Positions 27,322-35,102 of a stretch of 64,000 bases of DNA are shown here, in pieces; positions within the stretch are counted from its first letter, which is position 1, and every line of letters starts with the position of its first letter. The notes under the pieces are model-generated. The model ran no database searches. It was not told where the DNA came from and was given only the letters and a program-made list of their open reading frames with translations. This stretch comes from Larkinella punicea (lineage in GTDB: Bacteria; Bacteroidota; Bacteroidia; Cytophagales; Spirosomataceae): positions 1 through 64,000 of the forward strand of contig NZ_QOWE01000007.1 of assembly GCF_003334855.1 (NCBI RefSeq). Direction: 5' to 3'. Both the position numbers and the translations under genes were made by a program.

Positions 27322-28566
27322 CTAATCGACAAAATACATGTCAATCTTTCCCTTGTTTTTCGCATCGATTTTGCCCCGGTGCCGACACTGAAAATGATCT
27401 TTGATGTGTTCGTAGGTCGTGCCCGACACATTCACTTTCCCTACCTCGCCGTGCTGCTCCATGCGGGCGGCCGTGTTGACGGTATCTCCCCAAATGTCGT
27501 AGGCGAATTTTTTAAGCCCGACAATCCCGGCCACGACGGAGCCGGAATGAATCCCGATCCGAAAATCGAAAAAGGGCAGATTGGTGGCCTCCCGTTCGGT
27601 TCGGGTCTGTTCCATAAAGGCGCGAATTTCCAGCGCGGCTTTTACCACTTCCCGCGCATTGTCGGCGTAAGGCACCGGTAAACCGCCCGCGCACAGGTAC
27701 GCATCGCCAATGGTTTTGATTTTCTCGATGCGGTAGTTGCTGATGATGTTGTCGAACGACCGAAAGTAAAAGTCGATCTGATTCACCAGGGCTTCGGGTG
27801 TCATGTCTTCACCATGTGCCGTAAAATTCTGAATATCAATAAACAACACCGTTACTAAATCGAAAAAGTGCGGAGTCGATTTTCCTTTTAGCATAATCTC
27901 TTCGGCAATTTCGGACGGCAGAATGTTCAGCAACAACTCGTCGGATCGTTTTTTTTCCGCTTCAATCTGCTGATTTTTTGCCTGAAGCTGGTTCAATGCG
28001 GTATTCTTTCCATTCTCGAAAACCAGCACAATGATGAAGCAAATAATGATCAATCCAATTAGACTGCTGGCATTAAAACTCAACTCCCAGGATGTATCGT
28101 AGTACATTTCCATTACGGTCCCATTGGCGGCCAGTAACCATAGAACAAGTGAAAACAGACAGTTGTAAATCAGGCAAATAACCGCATTTCGCTGACCGGC
28201 AACCAGTAGAATCACCATTGGGGAAGAAATGAGCCACGGGTGCGCTGGCGAATACGCTCCTCCACTGAAGAGAATGATGCTGTGAACCGTGATGGCACCC
28301 ACGATGCTATAGCCATTGGCCACCCACTGAAAAGGCCGGGTGCGCAGTTGATACAGCAAAACAAAATACAAAATACCGAACACAAACATACCGGACACCC
28401 CCGGTATAAACGAAAACCGGATGGAATCCAGCGAGTAATAAAAGGCAAAGACTCCGGTAATGAAACAGGTGTAAGCCAGCAGTTTATACCGACGTAAGGT
28501 GATCTCGTCGGAGAAGGCTTCGGGAGGAATAAATCCGTAGATGTAGTCCTGGAGTCGCTTCATCAT
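27322..28566 (-). CDS. Membrane adenylate cyclase (class III)
   Basis: A 414-residue protein with about six membrane segments (residues 25-190), a linking helix rich in Lys/Gln/Glu (about 195-215) and a class III cyclase domain (about 225-410). Metal-binding Asp residues are in VLFIDIQNFT (near 243) and KTIGDAYLC (near 286). The Lys in EKIKTIGD and the Asp in YDIWGDTVNTAAR fit ATP rather than GTP selection, and the transition-state Asn and Arg (VNTAAR) are present. Predicted product is cAMP. It starts 3 bp after the stop of the upstream membrane protein and is the third gene of a tight operon. Confidence 0.9.
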   Translation of the reverse strand: MMKRLQDYIYGFIPPEAFSDEITLRRYKLLAYTCFITGVFAFYYSLDSIRFSFIPGVSGMFVFGILYFVLLYQLRTRPFQWVANGYSIVGAITVHSIILFSGGAYSPAHPWLISSPMVILLVAGQRNAVICLIYNCLFSLVLWLLAANGTVMEMYYDTSWELSFNASSLIGLIIICFIIVLVFENGKNTALNQLQAKNQQIEAEKKRSDELLLNILPSEIAEEIMLKGKSTPHFFDLVTVLFIDIQNFTAHGEDMTPEALVNQIDFYFRSFDNIISNYRIEKIKTIGDAYLCAGGLPVPYADNAREVVKAALEIRAFMEQTRTEREATNLPFFDFRIGIHSGSVVAGIVGLKKFAYDIWGDTVNTAARMEQHGEVGKVNVSGTTYEHIKDHFQCRHRGKIDAKNKGKIDMYFVD

Positions 28567-28569
28567 GGC

Positions 28570-29250
28570 TTACCGAAACAAGTAGTAACAAATCACGTAG
28601 GCCAGCCAGATCCAGGCACCCTGAGCAAGCCCCAGGCCAATGGCATCAGACCAGCCCGACCGGTTGTTGATTCGCCGGAAAAAAACCGGCAACAACGTGC
28701 AGATGACACCCTCTCCCACGATAATGTATAACGGAGCACTCCCAATCATCTGGCAATGAACATAATACCACCAGCCCGCATCTTTAGCCCAGTGTTCCAT
28801 GAGCGGAATGATCGACAAACCCAGCAAGGCTGCGGCCAAAACCGCCAGTCCCATCGGCTTCCAGGTGCTGACGAGCCAGCCCAGATAACCGATCTGAACC
28901 AGAATAACGGCCCAGGCAAACGGCATGTATAATGGTGATCGGATGAGCATGGGTTCATTGTTTGGGTAAATCAACGTCCCCGTTGCATCCACCAGCCACC
29001 AGTCTGCCAGCAGTTCGCCAACGCCCGCAATCAGACCGAAGAGCAGCAGTTTCCGCAGAAACAGATCGTGGTAGAGCCAGGCAAACAAAACCAGAACCGC
29101 ATAGGTGCCATAGGCCAGCCAGGCCGCCGACTGCCAGCCCAGCCGGTAGCGGTCGCTGACAATGCCGATGCCCAGCACCAGGCCCAGTGTTAGCAGAATG
29201 AAATAGGTTCGGATGCGTTGGTGATGTCGGGTAACCGGTAGCGAAATCAT
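28570..29250 (-). CDS. Polytopic membrane protein, function unknown
   Basis: 226 residues with about seven hydrophobic segments and conserved-looking polar residues in ELLADWWLVDATGTLIYP and EHWAKDAGWWYYVHCQMIG. The pattern of a small integral protein with acidic/Trp clusters is reminiscent of carotenoid or lycopene-cyclase-like membrane proteins, but I do not recognise the family with certainty. Its ATG overlaps the stop of the upstream flavoenzyme (ATGA at 29247-29250) and the cyclase follows 3 bp later, so all three are translationally linked. Confidence 0.75.
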   Translation of the reverse strand: MISLPVTRHHQRIRTYFILLTLGLVLGIGIVSDRYRLGWQSAAWLAYGTYAVLVLFAWLYHDLFLRKLLLFGLIAGVGELLADWWLVDATGTLIYPNNEPMLIRSPLYMPFAWAVILVQIGYLGWLVSTWKPMGLAVLAAALLGLSIIPLMEHWAKDAGWWYYVHCQMIGSAPLYIIVGEGVICTLLPVFFRRINNRSGWSDAIGLGLAQGAWIWLAYVICYYLFR

Positions 29251-30983
29251 AGAAAAGGTCGTTTGACCACGACTTTCATTTTTTGAAAAATAGCGTTTGC
29301 TGTGGCCACCGTCTGCACGGTTTTGGGCACGTCGGAATGCCATTTCAACCCTTTCCGGTACCGGATTTTATCGAACCACCGGAATGGTAACAACAGGAAC
29401 GGTTCGTGCAAATCCCAGAGTGTACACAACGGAGCATTTGAACCGGAACGTTTAATGATGTTGTTGACGGCCCGCCGGGCAGCTTCGTTGGCGCCTTCCA
29501 TCGAAGCCAGATCGGTAAAGGTTTTTACGTAGTCGGAAGCCAGAAACAGGTTGGGAATTTCGGTATAGGCATTGGGGCGCAGGTCCCAGGTGTTGGTTAA
29601 GTTCACCAATAGTTTTTCGGTATTCTGCACCGCTATGCCATTTTTTTCGACGATATCCGAATCGATGTAATACGTCACCAAACGTTCATCGTGCAGGAGA
29701 ACCTTACCCTCGACGTTGAAACTTTTCTTCAATTGGGCCCAGACTTCATCTTTAATTTCGGCGAAGGTGCATTGCTGAGCGGTTTTGCCGTACAGAATCC
29801 CCGGTGTTTCCCAGTCCGAGACATCGACCGACAAAACGGTTTTCACTGTACCGTCGCCGTAACCGCTGACCTCAAAATCACCCCAGAACTGGAGTTGGGA
29901 AATCGCCGTCAGCGCCCAGGGTGTATCGACGCAGATGATATGGCCGTCGATGATGTCTACCTGATCGGATAAGTAAAACTGAATCCCGTTCATCCAGTCG
30001 ACGTTGTTGGCCAGCGTTCGGATATTATCCAGACAAGCGTCCTTATACAGCATGTTCTCGTTCACAAGCGGGGCCATCGCTTCGACCGGCATGGCCGAAA
30101 TGTAGTAATCGCCCTGAACGGTTTTCCGATTGCCCTCCGCATCCTCGACAACAACGCCCGTGATGGTCTTTTTGTCGCAAAGAAACTCAACGGTCTCCTG
30201 CCCTTTTTCGTAGTATACCCCTTTTTGTACGAGGTAATCATACCACGGATTGAGCCACACGTCATTGGTCGGGCCGTTGAGAACGCGGTCGACCTGAATT
30301 TCCGGATTCAGCAAATCGAACACGAGCTGAATCAGAATATCGCCCCCGGTTTTCGTACTGGCTTTACGGGCTTTTGCGGCCACCAACGTCCGGGTCAATC
30401 CATTCACAAACAGGGCTTTATAAGCATCGCTATGATCGTCGGCTTCCGTAAACTCCCACCAGCCGATGCTTTCGTAATCGTCCAGCCGACGGGTTTTGCA
30501 ACTCGTCATGAGTTGCCAGAGCTTGTGCGCCATCAACTTCGACTCGCCCGGTTTCAGCCCCGTATGGGTTTTGAAGATGTCATCATAGATCACTTCCAGA
30601 TCAGCGAGCGAGGTTGGAAATTTGCTCAGGGCAATAATGGGTGCCTGATCGAACCGGGCCATCATCATTTTATTGCTCTGCACCAGGTTATCAAATACGC
30701 CCCGCTTGTTGGCTTTCCCGGTTTTCGGGTTTTTGAAGGGAATCCGCTTCATGGTGTCGGTAATGTGCCGGTAGAATCCGGGGAAAAACCGAAAACCGTG
30801 TTCGCCGGGGAGCGGCAGACGTCCACCGCTGGCACTACCGGGAACATTCACGCTGCGGGCTTTTCCGCCCACATAATCGAGTTTCTTTTCGTATACTTCA
30901 ACCGCAAATCCCCGTTCGATCAATTCATGGGCCGCACTCATACCGGCTACTCCTCCGCCGAGAATAACTACCTTTGGACTCAT
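29247..30983 (-). CDS. FAD-dependent phytoene desaturase-like oxidoreductase
   Basis: A 578-residue flavin amine-oxidase-fold enzyme with an N-terminal dinucleotide-binding motif (VVILGGGVAGMSAAHEL, then VEVYEKK) and a GEHGFRFFPGFYRH segment seen in plant-type phytoene desaturases and squalene-modifying enzymes. The C-terminal FAD motif is NLFLASDYVKTFTDLASMEG. Substrate is likely a long isoprenoid or other lipid, by family only. The start at 30983 puts the Rossmann motif at the N-terminus; 29 upstream codons in the longer frame are AT-rich junk. It is the first gene of an operon with a membrane protein and adenylate cyclase. Confidence 0.85.
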   Translation of the reverse strand: MSPKVVILGGGVAGMSAAHELIERGFAVEVYEKKLDYVGGKARSVNVPGSASGGRLPLPGEHGFRFFPGFYRHITDTMKRIPFKNPKTGKANKRGVFDNLVQSNKMMMARFDQAPIIALSKFPTSLADLEVIYDDIFKTHTGLKPGESKLMAHKLWQLMTSCKTRRLDDYESIGWWEFTEADDHSDAYKALFVNGLTRTLVAAKARKASTKTGGDILIQLVFDLLNPEIQVDRVLNGPTNDVWLNPWYDYLVQKGVYYEKGQETVEFLCDKKTITGVVVEDAEGNRKTVQGDYYISAMPVEAMAPLVNENMLYKDACLDNIRTLANNVDWMNGIQFYLSDQVDIIDGHIICVDTPWALTAISQLQFWGDFEVSGYGDGTVKTVLSVDVSDWETPGILYGKTAQQCTFAEIKDEVWAQLKKSFNVEGKVLLHDERLVTYYIDSDIVEKNGIAVQNTEKLLVNLTNTWDLRPNAYTEIPNLFLASDYVKTFTDLASMEGANEAARRAVNNIIKRSGSNAPLCTLWDLHEPFLLLPFRWFDKIRYRKGLKWHSDVPKTVQTVATANAIFQKMKVVVKRPFL

Positions 30984-31022
30984 AGCTTTACAATAATTTG
31001 GGTTTAGGGAAAGCGGGTAGTA

Positions 31023-31049
31023 TATAAATTGGAAAAAAACCAATTTATA
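31023..31049. promoter_or_regulatory. 10-bp inverted repeat upstream of flavoenzyme operon
   Basis: TATAAATTGG at 31023-31032 and CCAATTTATA at 31040-31049 form a perfect inverted repeat around seven A residues, 40 bp upstream of the desaturase-like start. It could be a repressor site or a leader hairpin; no regulator gene is adjacent. Confidence 0.5.
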
Positions 31050-31133
31050 CTTAAAATAGGTCCTCCGCAATAAGATAATTAAAATATTACCGTTTGCCTA
31101 CTAATAGTCACTTGTAATGAATATTCAGACAGA

Positions 31134-31166
31134 TGTTGACAACCGTACCAATTTGTAGTACGTTTG
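31134..31166 (+). promoter_or_regulatory. Putative promoter of HD-domain gene
   Basis: TTG at 31135-31137, 21 bp, then TACGTTTG at 31159-31166, a perfect TAnnTTTG. The start codon at 31196 is 30 bp downstream. This is among the best promoter matches in the window. Confidence 0.55.
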
Positions 31167-31195
31167 ATTTATCACCCGTTATTAGCCTGTATTCG

Positions 31196-31789
31196 ATGAA
31201 TCTGCGGAAAGCCGAGGAGTTTATCCTTGCTAAATTGAAGCGCGATCTTTCGCCCACCCTGTATTACCACGGTCTTCATCATACCCTGGATGTGGTTGAT
31301 GCGGTTTCTAAACTGGCACAGGCAGAGGATGTTACCGACACGGAATCGCTGACGTTGCTGCGAACAGCCGCGCTTTACCATGACTGCGGTTTTATCACCA
31401 CCTACCAGGGCCACGAGGCTGAGGGGTGCCGTTATGCCCGCGAAACACTCCCGCAGTTTGGCTACCTTTCCGAGCAAATCGAGCAGATTTGCGGGATGAT
31501 CATGGCAACCAAAATACCGCAAAACCCGCAGAATCTGTTCGAGGAAATCCTGTGTGATGCGGATCTGGATTACCTGGGCCGGGCGGACTTCGACCCGATT
31601 GCCAGCTCGCTTTTTGAAGAATTGAAAGAGCGGAATTTTATTCGCGACGAGGCCGCCTGGAACCGGATTCAGGTCAGTTTTCTGGAAAGCCACCACTATT
31701 GGACCAAAACCGCAACGGCTTTACGGCAGACCAACAAACAAGAGCGGCTGAATAATTTGAAAGAAATTGTCAGCCATTATTCGGTATGA
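31196..31789 (+). CDS. HD-domain phosphohydrolase
   Basis: A 197-residue metal-dependent phosphohydrolase. The HD signature is complete: His in YYHGLHHTLDVV, HD in ALYHDCGF (near residue 62), a further His in the GHEAEGCRYA helix and Asp in LCDADLDYLGR. Small HD proteins act on nucleotides or signalling nucleotides; the substrate is unknown. The start at 31196 follows a good promoter. Its 3' end overlaps the convergent transporter gene by 20 bp. Neighbouring cyclase and cNMP-binding genes make a signalling role worth testing. Confidence 0.88.
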   Translation: MNLRKAEEFILAKLKRDLSPTLYYHGLHHTLDVVDAVSKLAQAEDVTDTESLTLLRTAALYHDCGFITTYQGHEAEGCRYARETLPQFGYLSEQIEQICGMIMATKIPQNPQNLFEEILCDADLDYLGRADFDPIASSLFEELKERNFIRDEAAWNRIQVSFLESHHYWTKTATALRQTNKQERLNNLKEIVSHYSV

Positions 31790-34700
31790 CCGACATGGTT
31801 TGGATTTTCTCGTTTTGCAGCCGGATGCGTTGACACAGAATCCGCATCATGTTCCGCAACACTTCCTCGCGCTCTTCCATCAGGTCGTAAAAATCTTCGT
31901 GGTCGATGCGGAATAACAACACGTCGGAGGCCACAACCGCCGAAGCTGAGCGCGGTTCGGTGTCGAGCAAAGCCAGTTCACCAAACACATCACCCCTCCC
32001 GAATTGCGCCAGCCGCTGCTGGCGGTCGAAAATATCGACCGTTCCCGAATAAATCACGAACATACAGTTCCCGATATCGCCTTTCTGAAAAATCGTCTGA
32101 CCATCCTGGTACGTGACTTCTTTCATGATCGGCGCAATCGTACTCAGGATATTTTCGGGCGTATCGGCAAACAGCCGGGTATTTTTCAAAACAATAACCC
32201 GCTCAAAATCAGAAATGTGGGCTTCTGTTGATTTCATGTGTTGACTAGCTATCGTAGGATGATCGGCCAGCAATCGCTGGTACCATTCGGGGTGATTTTC
32301 CTTCACAACCTGCAAAACTCCATCGGCACTTTCCCGCAGCAGTTGAATCGGATGGTTGAGATACGGGCCTAACAAACGGGTGTTTGCCAGCGAGCGGGAG
32401 GTCCACCGGCGCAGGGCCACACTGATCGTCCAGGCCGAAAACATGGTTTCTCCCTGATGCAAGATGTACGTTAACAACGGCTCCTGCGAATGAAAAGGCT
32501 CCAGTTGCGCGTCGACCAGACGGACTTTTTCGGCCACCGGAACATCGTCGAGCAGGGCCTGTAGACACTGGTATACCACCCGGGGAATCAGGTTGTCGAG
32601 CATTTCCAGTGCATTCGCCCGCCGTTCCCGCGAAGCATGGTCAATCCCCGTCCGAACGCTGGCAATCACGTCGCGATCATACAGTTGCATAAGCAGAAAG
32701 AAAACCCGCTGCAAGAGCAGACCGATTTCATAATCGAGACAAGCCAGCAGTTCTTTGTCATTTTTATGGAGACTGCCGTGGAGCAGCCGTTGCGCCAGTT
32801 TCAGTTCTTCCTGCAAAACCGGGTAGTAAATCTCCGATTTGGTAGCAACACTTTCCAGATGACTCAACGCCCGCAAAGCGGCCATCCGAACCGTCAAATC
32901 GGGTTTGCCGACGAGCGTGGTCAATACGTGATGGCTTTCAGGAACCTTGATTTTTGCACAAACCGACGCAATCCGGCGAATCAGCAAGGTGTCGGATGAC
33001 GCCAGAACGGCCTCTTCCAGAAACGGAACAGCCGCCGTTTGCATGTCGCTCAGGCTGCGGGCCGCGGTTCGCCAGTAGAGTTTGTCGGACAACAGGTTGA
33101 CGAGTTGGCGGGTCAAAGCAGCATTTTGCATAACGCCAGCCGTTCGAATGGCGGCATTCACAACGGCAGAATCGGTGCTTTTTAGGGAGGCCGTAACCAG
33201 GTCGCTGCGCTGTTGCAGTTGAAGCCCCCGGATGATCTCCAAAACCGCCATTCGGTCGGCCGGATCGTTCGATATACTTAACTTCTCGAAACTTTCGGTA
33301 GCCAACTTCGTATACGGGCGGTTTTTCCAACTCCCCAGAATGGCCCCTTTGCGAGTCGTCAGCTCCGGGTGGTGCAGTAAATCCGCTACGCCTTTCGCAT
33401 CCGCTTTTGGCAATCCCGCATACAACCGGCTGGCCAACGCCCGGATCGCCGGTTCGGGATCCTGAAGCGCCAGACGGTAAACAAGCGGGGCGTCAACGGG
33501 AAATTTCAGGTCGATAAACGATTCCAGCGCAAACCGGCGAACCGGCAATTCAGCATGACTGAGGAGCATTACCGATGCGTCGGACAGTTTTTCCGGGTGG
33601 TGCGTTTTCAGCCAGTTCATGGCGTTGATGACCTCCTCGACCCGCGCGCTTTCCAGATTCGTCAACACCAGATTCAACACCTCTTCGGGTGCGGCCAGCT
33701 CGTTCGTTTCCAGAAACCGCCGGCTCAAAGCTGACTTCAGTTCATTCAGGTAGTTTTGATAGGTCCGTCGGAGCAGTAGGAAAGCCACCAGCGTACCGAT
33801 GCCCATCCAGACAAACAGCACCCATTCATTCAGTTCCGGATAGGCATGAAACGCGTAAATCATAACCCCGGCCAGGGCCATCCCGAGCGGTTCGTAATAG
33901 CCTTTGACAAGGGTGTGGCCGTGGAGCCGTTGCTGGGTCGTCAGCGGCTGGAAAAGCACCAGAAAAACCGGATCGAACAGCGAACGGCGCATGACCTCAA
34001 ACGTCAGATATAGCGCACAATAGTACAACAGCCAGGTCGGTTCGCTAACGTCCAGCACCCAGACAATCCAGAAAACGATCACGCCAACCAGGGCCGTGAT
34101 CGGCAATAATTGCAGCGAACGCCGGATACCCAGTCGGTCGAGCGCCTGTCCCGAGATGATCACCTTCACGACCATGGCGATCAAATACGTCAACGCCAGG
34201 ACCTTACTCAGGTATTGCAGCAGCGAGGTAGTCGAGTGGATTTTGTATTTGACGTTGATAAAAAAAGCATATTCCACGCTGGCGGCCACCGTTGCCACCG
34301 CCACCAGACTCAAACACATCGAGGTGATCAAACGGCTGTTGCCGAATAAATGCTCGACAATCAGCGATTGGTTGGGCTGACGAACCCGCGAAGAACCGTG
34401 CGTCGCGTGAACATCGTGGGAATGATAGGTGAGCCGCAGGATGTAGATGGCCGCCAGAAAGGAGCCGAAAGCCACAATCAGCAGGAAAAACATATCGGTA
34501 TGGGCGTGAACCAGAGCGGCCAGAATGGCTCCCATTGCCTTGGCAGGCATATCACCCGAACTGATGACACTGAACAACCGCTTGCTTTGCCGGACATCGA
34601 ACACCACCGCCGAAACACCCCAGAACTCCAGATTCGTGAGGAGATAGATCATCCGGAAACCAACCATGATTGCAATGGACGACCACACGGAATGCCCCGC

Positions 34701-35015
34701 CAGAACCAGCACATCGATGATGAATGTCAGGATGATAACCGCCCACAAAACCCGGACGGCCAGCGTTCGAAGGGCCAGGAGATGCTCGTAATGTGCGTAC
34801 AATTTCCCGACAATCATCATCGCAATCGCGGAACCGATGTAGGCGATGGGCAGACTGGTCTCGGGGTGATTTTCAAGCAAAATGACGTTCGCCGAAACGT
34901 AAACCAGGATCGTCCCAATGCCGAGAAAAAAGTTGTGTAAGAAAAATAACCAGACTGTTCGAACTTCATGATGGCGTACACCAATCGAACGGTAGAACTT
35001 TTGAGCTGGCGACAT
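31770..35015 (-). CDS. Nucleotide-transporter-like / HEAT / cyclic-nucleotide-binding protein
   Basis: A 1081-residue fusion. Residues 1-430 hold about 12 membrane segments similar to ATP/ADP-translocase-like (Npt/Tlc) or MFS carriers. Residues about 440-880 are HEAT-like helical repeats (repeated AxRALSxL patterns). Residues about 950-1075 are a cyclic-nucleotide-binding domain in which the phosphate cassette FGELALLDTEPRSASAVV keeps the conserved Glu and Arg, so cAMP binding is plausible. No helix-turn-helix follows, so it is not a CRP-type regulator. It is divergent from icmF over 87 bp. Function is likely regulated transport or sensing at the inner membrane. Confidence 0.82.
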   Translation of the reverse strand: MSPAQKFYRSIGVRHHEVRTVWLFFLHNFFLGIGTILVYVSANVILLENHPETSLPIAYIGSAIAMMIVGKLYAHYEHLLALRTLAVRVLWAVIILTFIIDVLVLAGHSVWSSIAIMVGFRMIYLLTNLEFWGVSAVVFDVRQSKRLFSVISSGDMPAKAMGAILAALVHAHTDMFFLLIVAFGSFLAAIYILRLTYHSHDVHATHGSSRVRQPNQSLIVEHLFGNSRLITSMCLSLVAVATVAASVEYAFFINVKYKIHSTTSLLQYLSKVLALTYLIAMVVKVIISGQALDRLGIRRSLQLLPITALVGVIVFWIVWVLDVSEPTWLLYYCALYLTFEVMRRSLFDPVFLVLFQPLTTQQRLHGHTLVKGYYEPLGMALAGVMIYAFHAYPELNEWVLFVWMGIGTLVAFLLLRRTYQNYLNELKSALSRRFLETNELAAPEEVLNLVLTNLESARVEEVINAMNWLKTHHPEKLSDASVMLLSHAELPVRRFALESFIDLKFPVDAPLVYRLALQDPEPAIRALASRLYAGLPKADAKGVADLLHHPELTTRKGAILGSWKNRPYTKLATESFEKLSISNDPADRMAVLEIIRGLQLQQRSDLVTASLKSTDSAVVNAAIRTAGVMQNAALTRQLVNLLSDKLYWRTAARSLSDMQTAAVPFLEEAVLASSDTLLIRRIASVCAKIKVPESHHVLTTLVGKPDLTVRMAALRALSHLESVATKSEIYYPVLQEELKLAQRLLHGSLHKNDKELLACLDYEIGLLLQRVFFLLMQLYDRDVIASVRTGIDHASRERRANALEMLDNLIPRVVYQCLQALLDDVPVAEKVRLVDAQLEPFHSQEPLLTYILHQGETMFSAWTISVALRRWTSRSLANTRLLGPYLNHPIQLLRESADGVLQVVKENHPEWYQRLLADHPTIASQHMKSTEAHISDFERVIVLKNTRLFADTPENILSTIAPIMKEVTYQDGQTIFQKGDIGNCMFVIYSGTVDIFDRQQRLAQFGRGDVFGELALLDTEPRSASAVVASDVLLFRIDHEDFYDLMEEREEVLRNMMRILCQRIRLQNEKIQTMSVIPNNG

Positions 35016-35102
35016 GCCGGTTTTAAAACTTGCTAATGATAATCAATAATACTGCTTTTCCGCCATTCTGCCTACTTTTACACGACAATTTGCAATTTGA
35101 TC

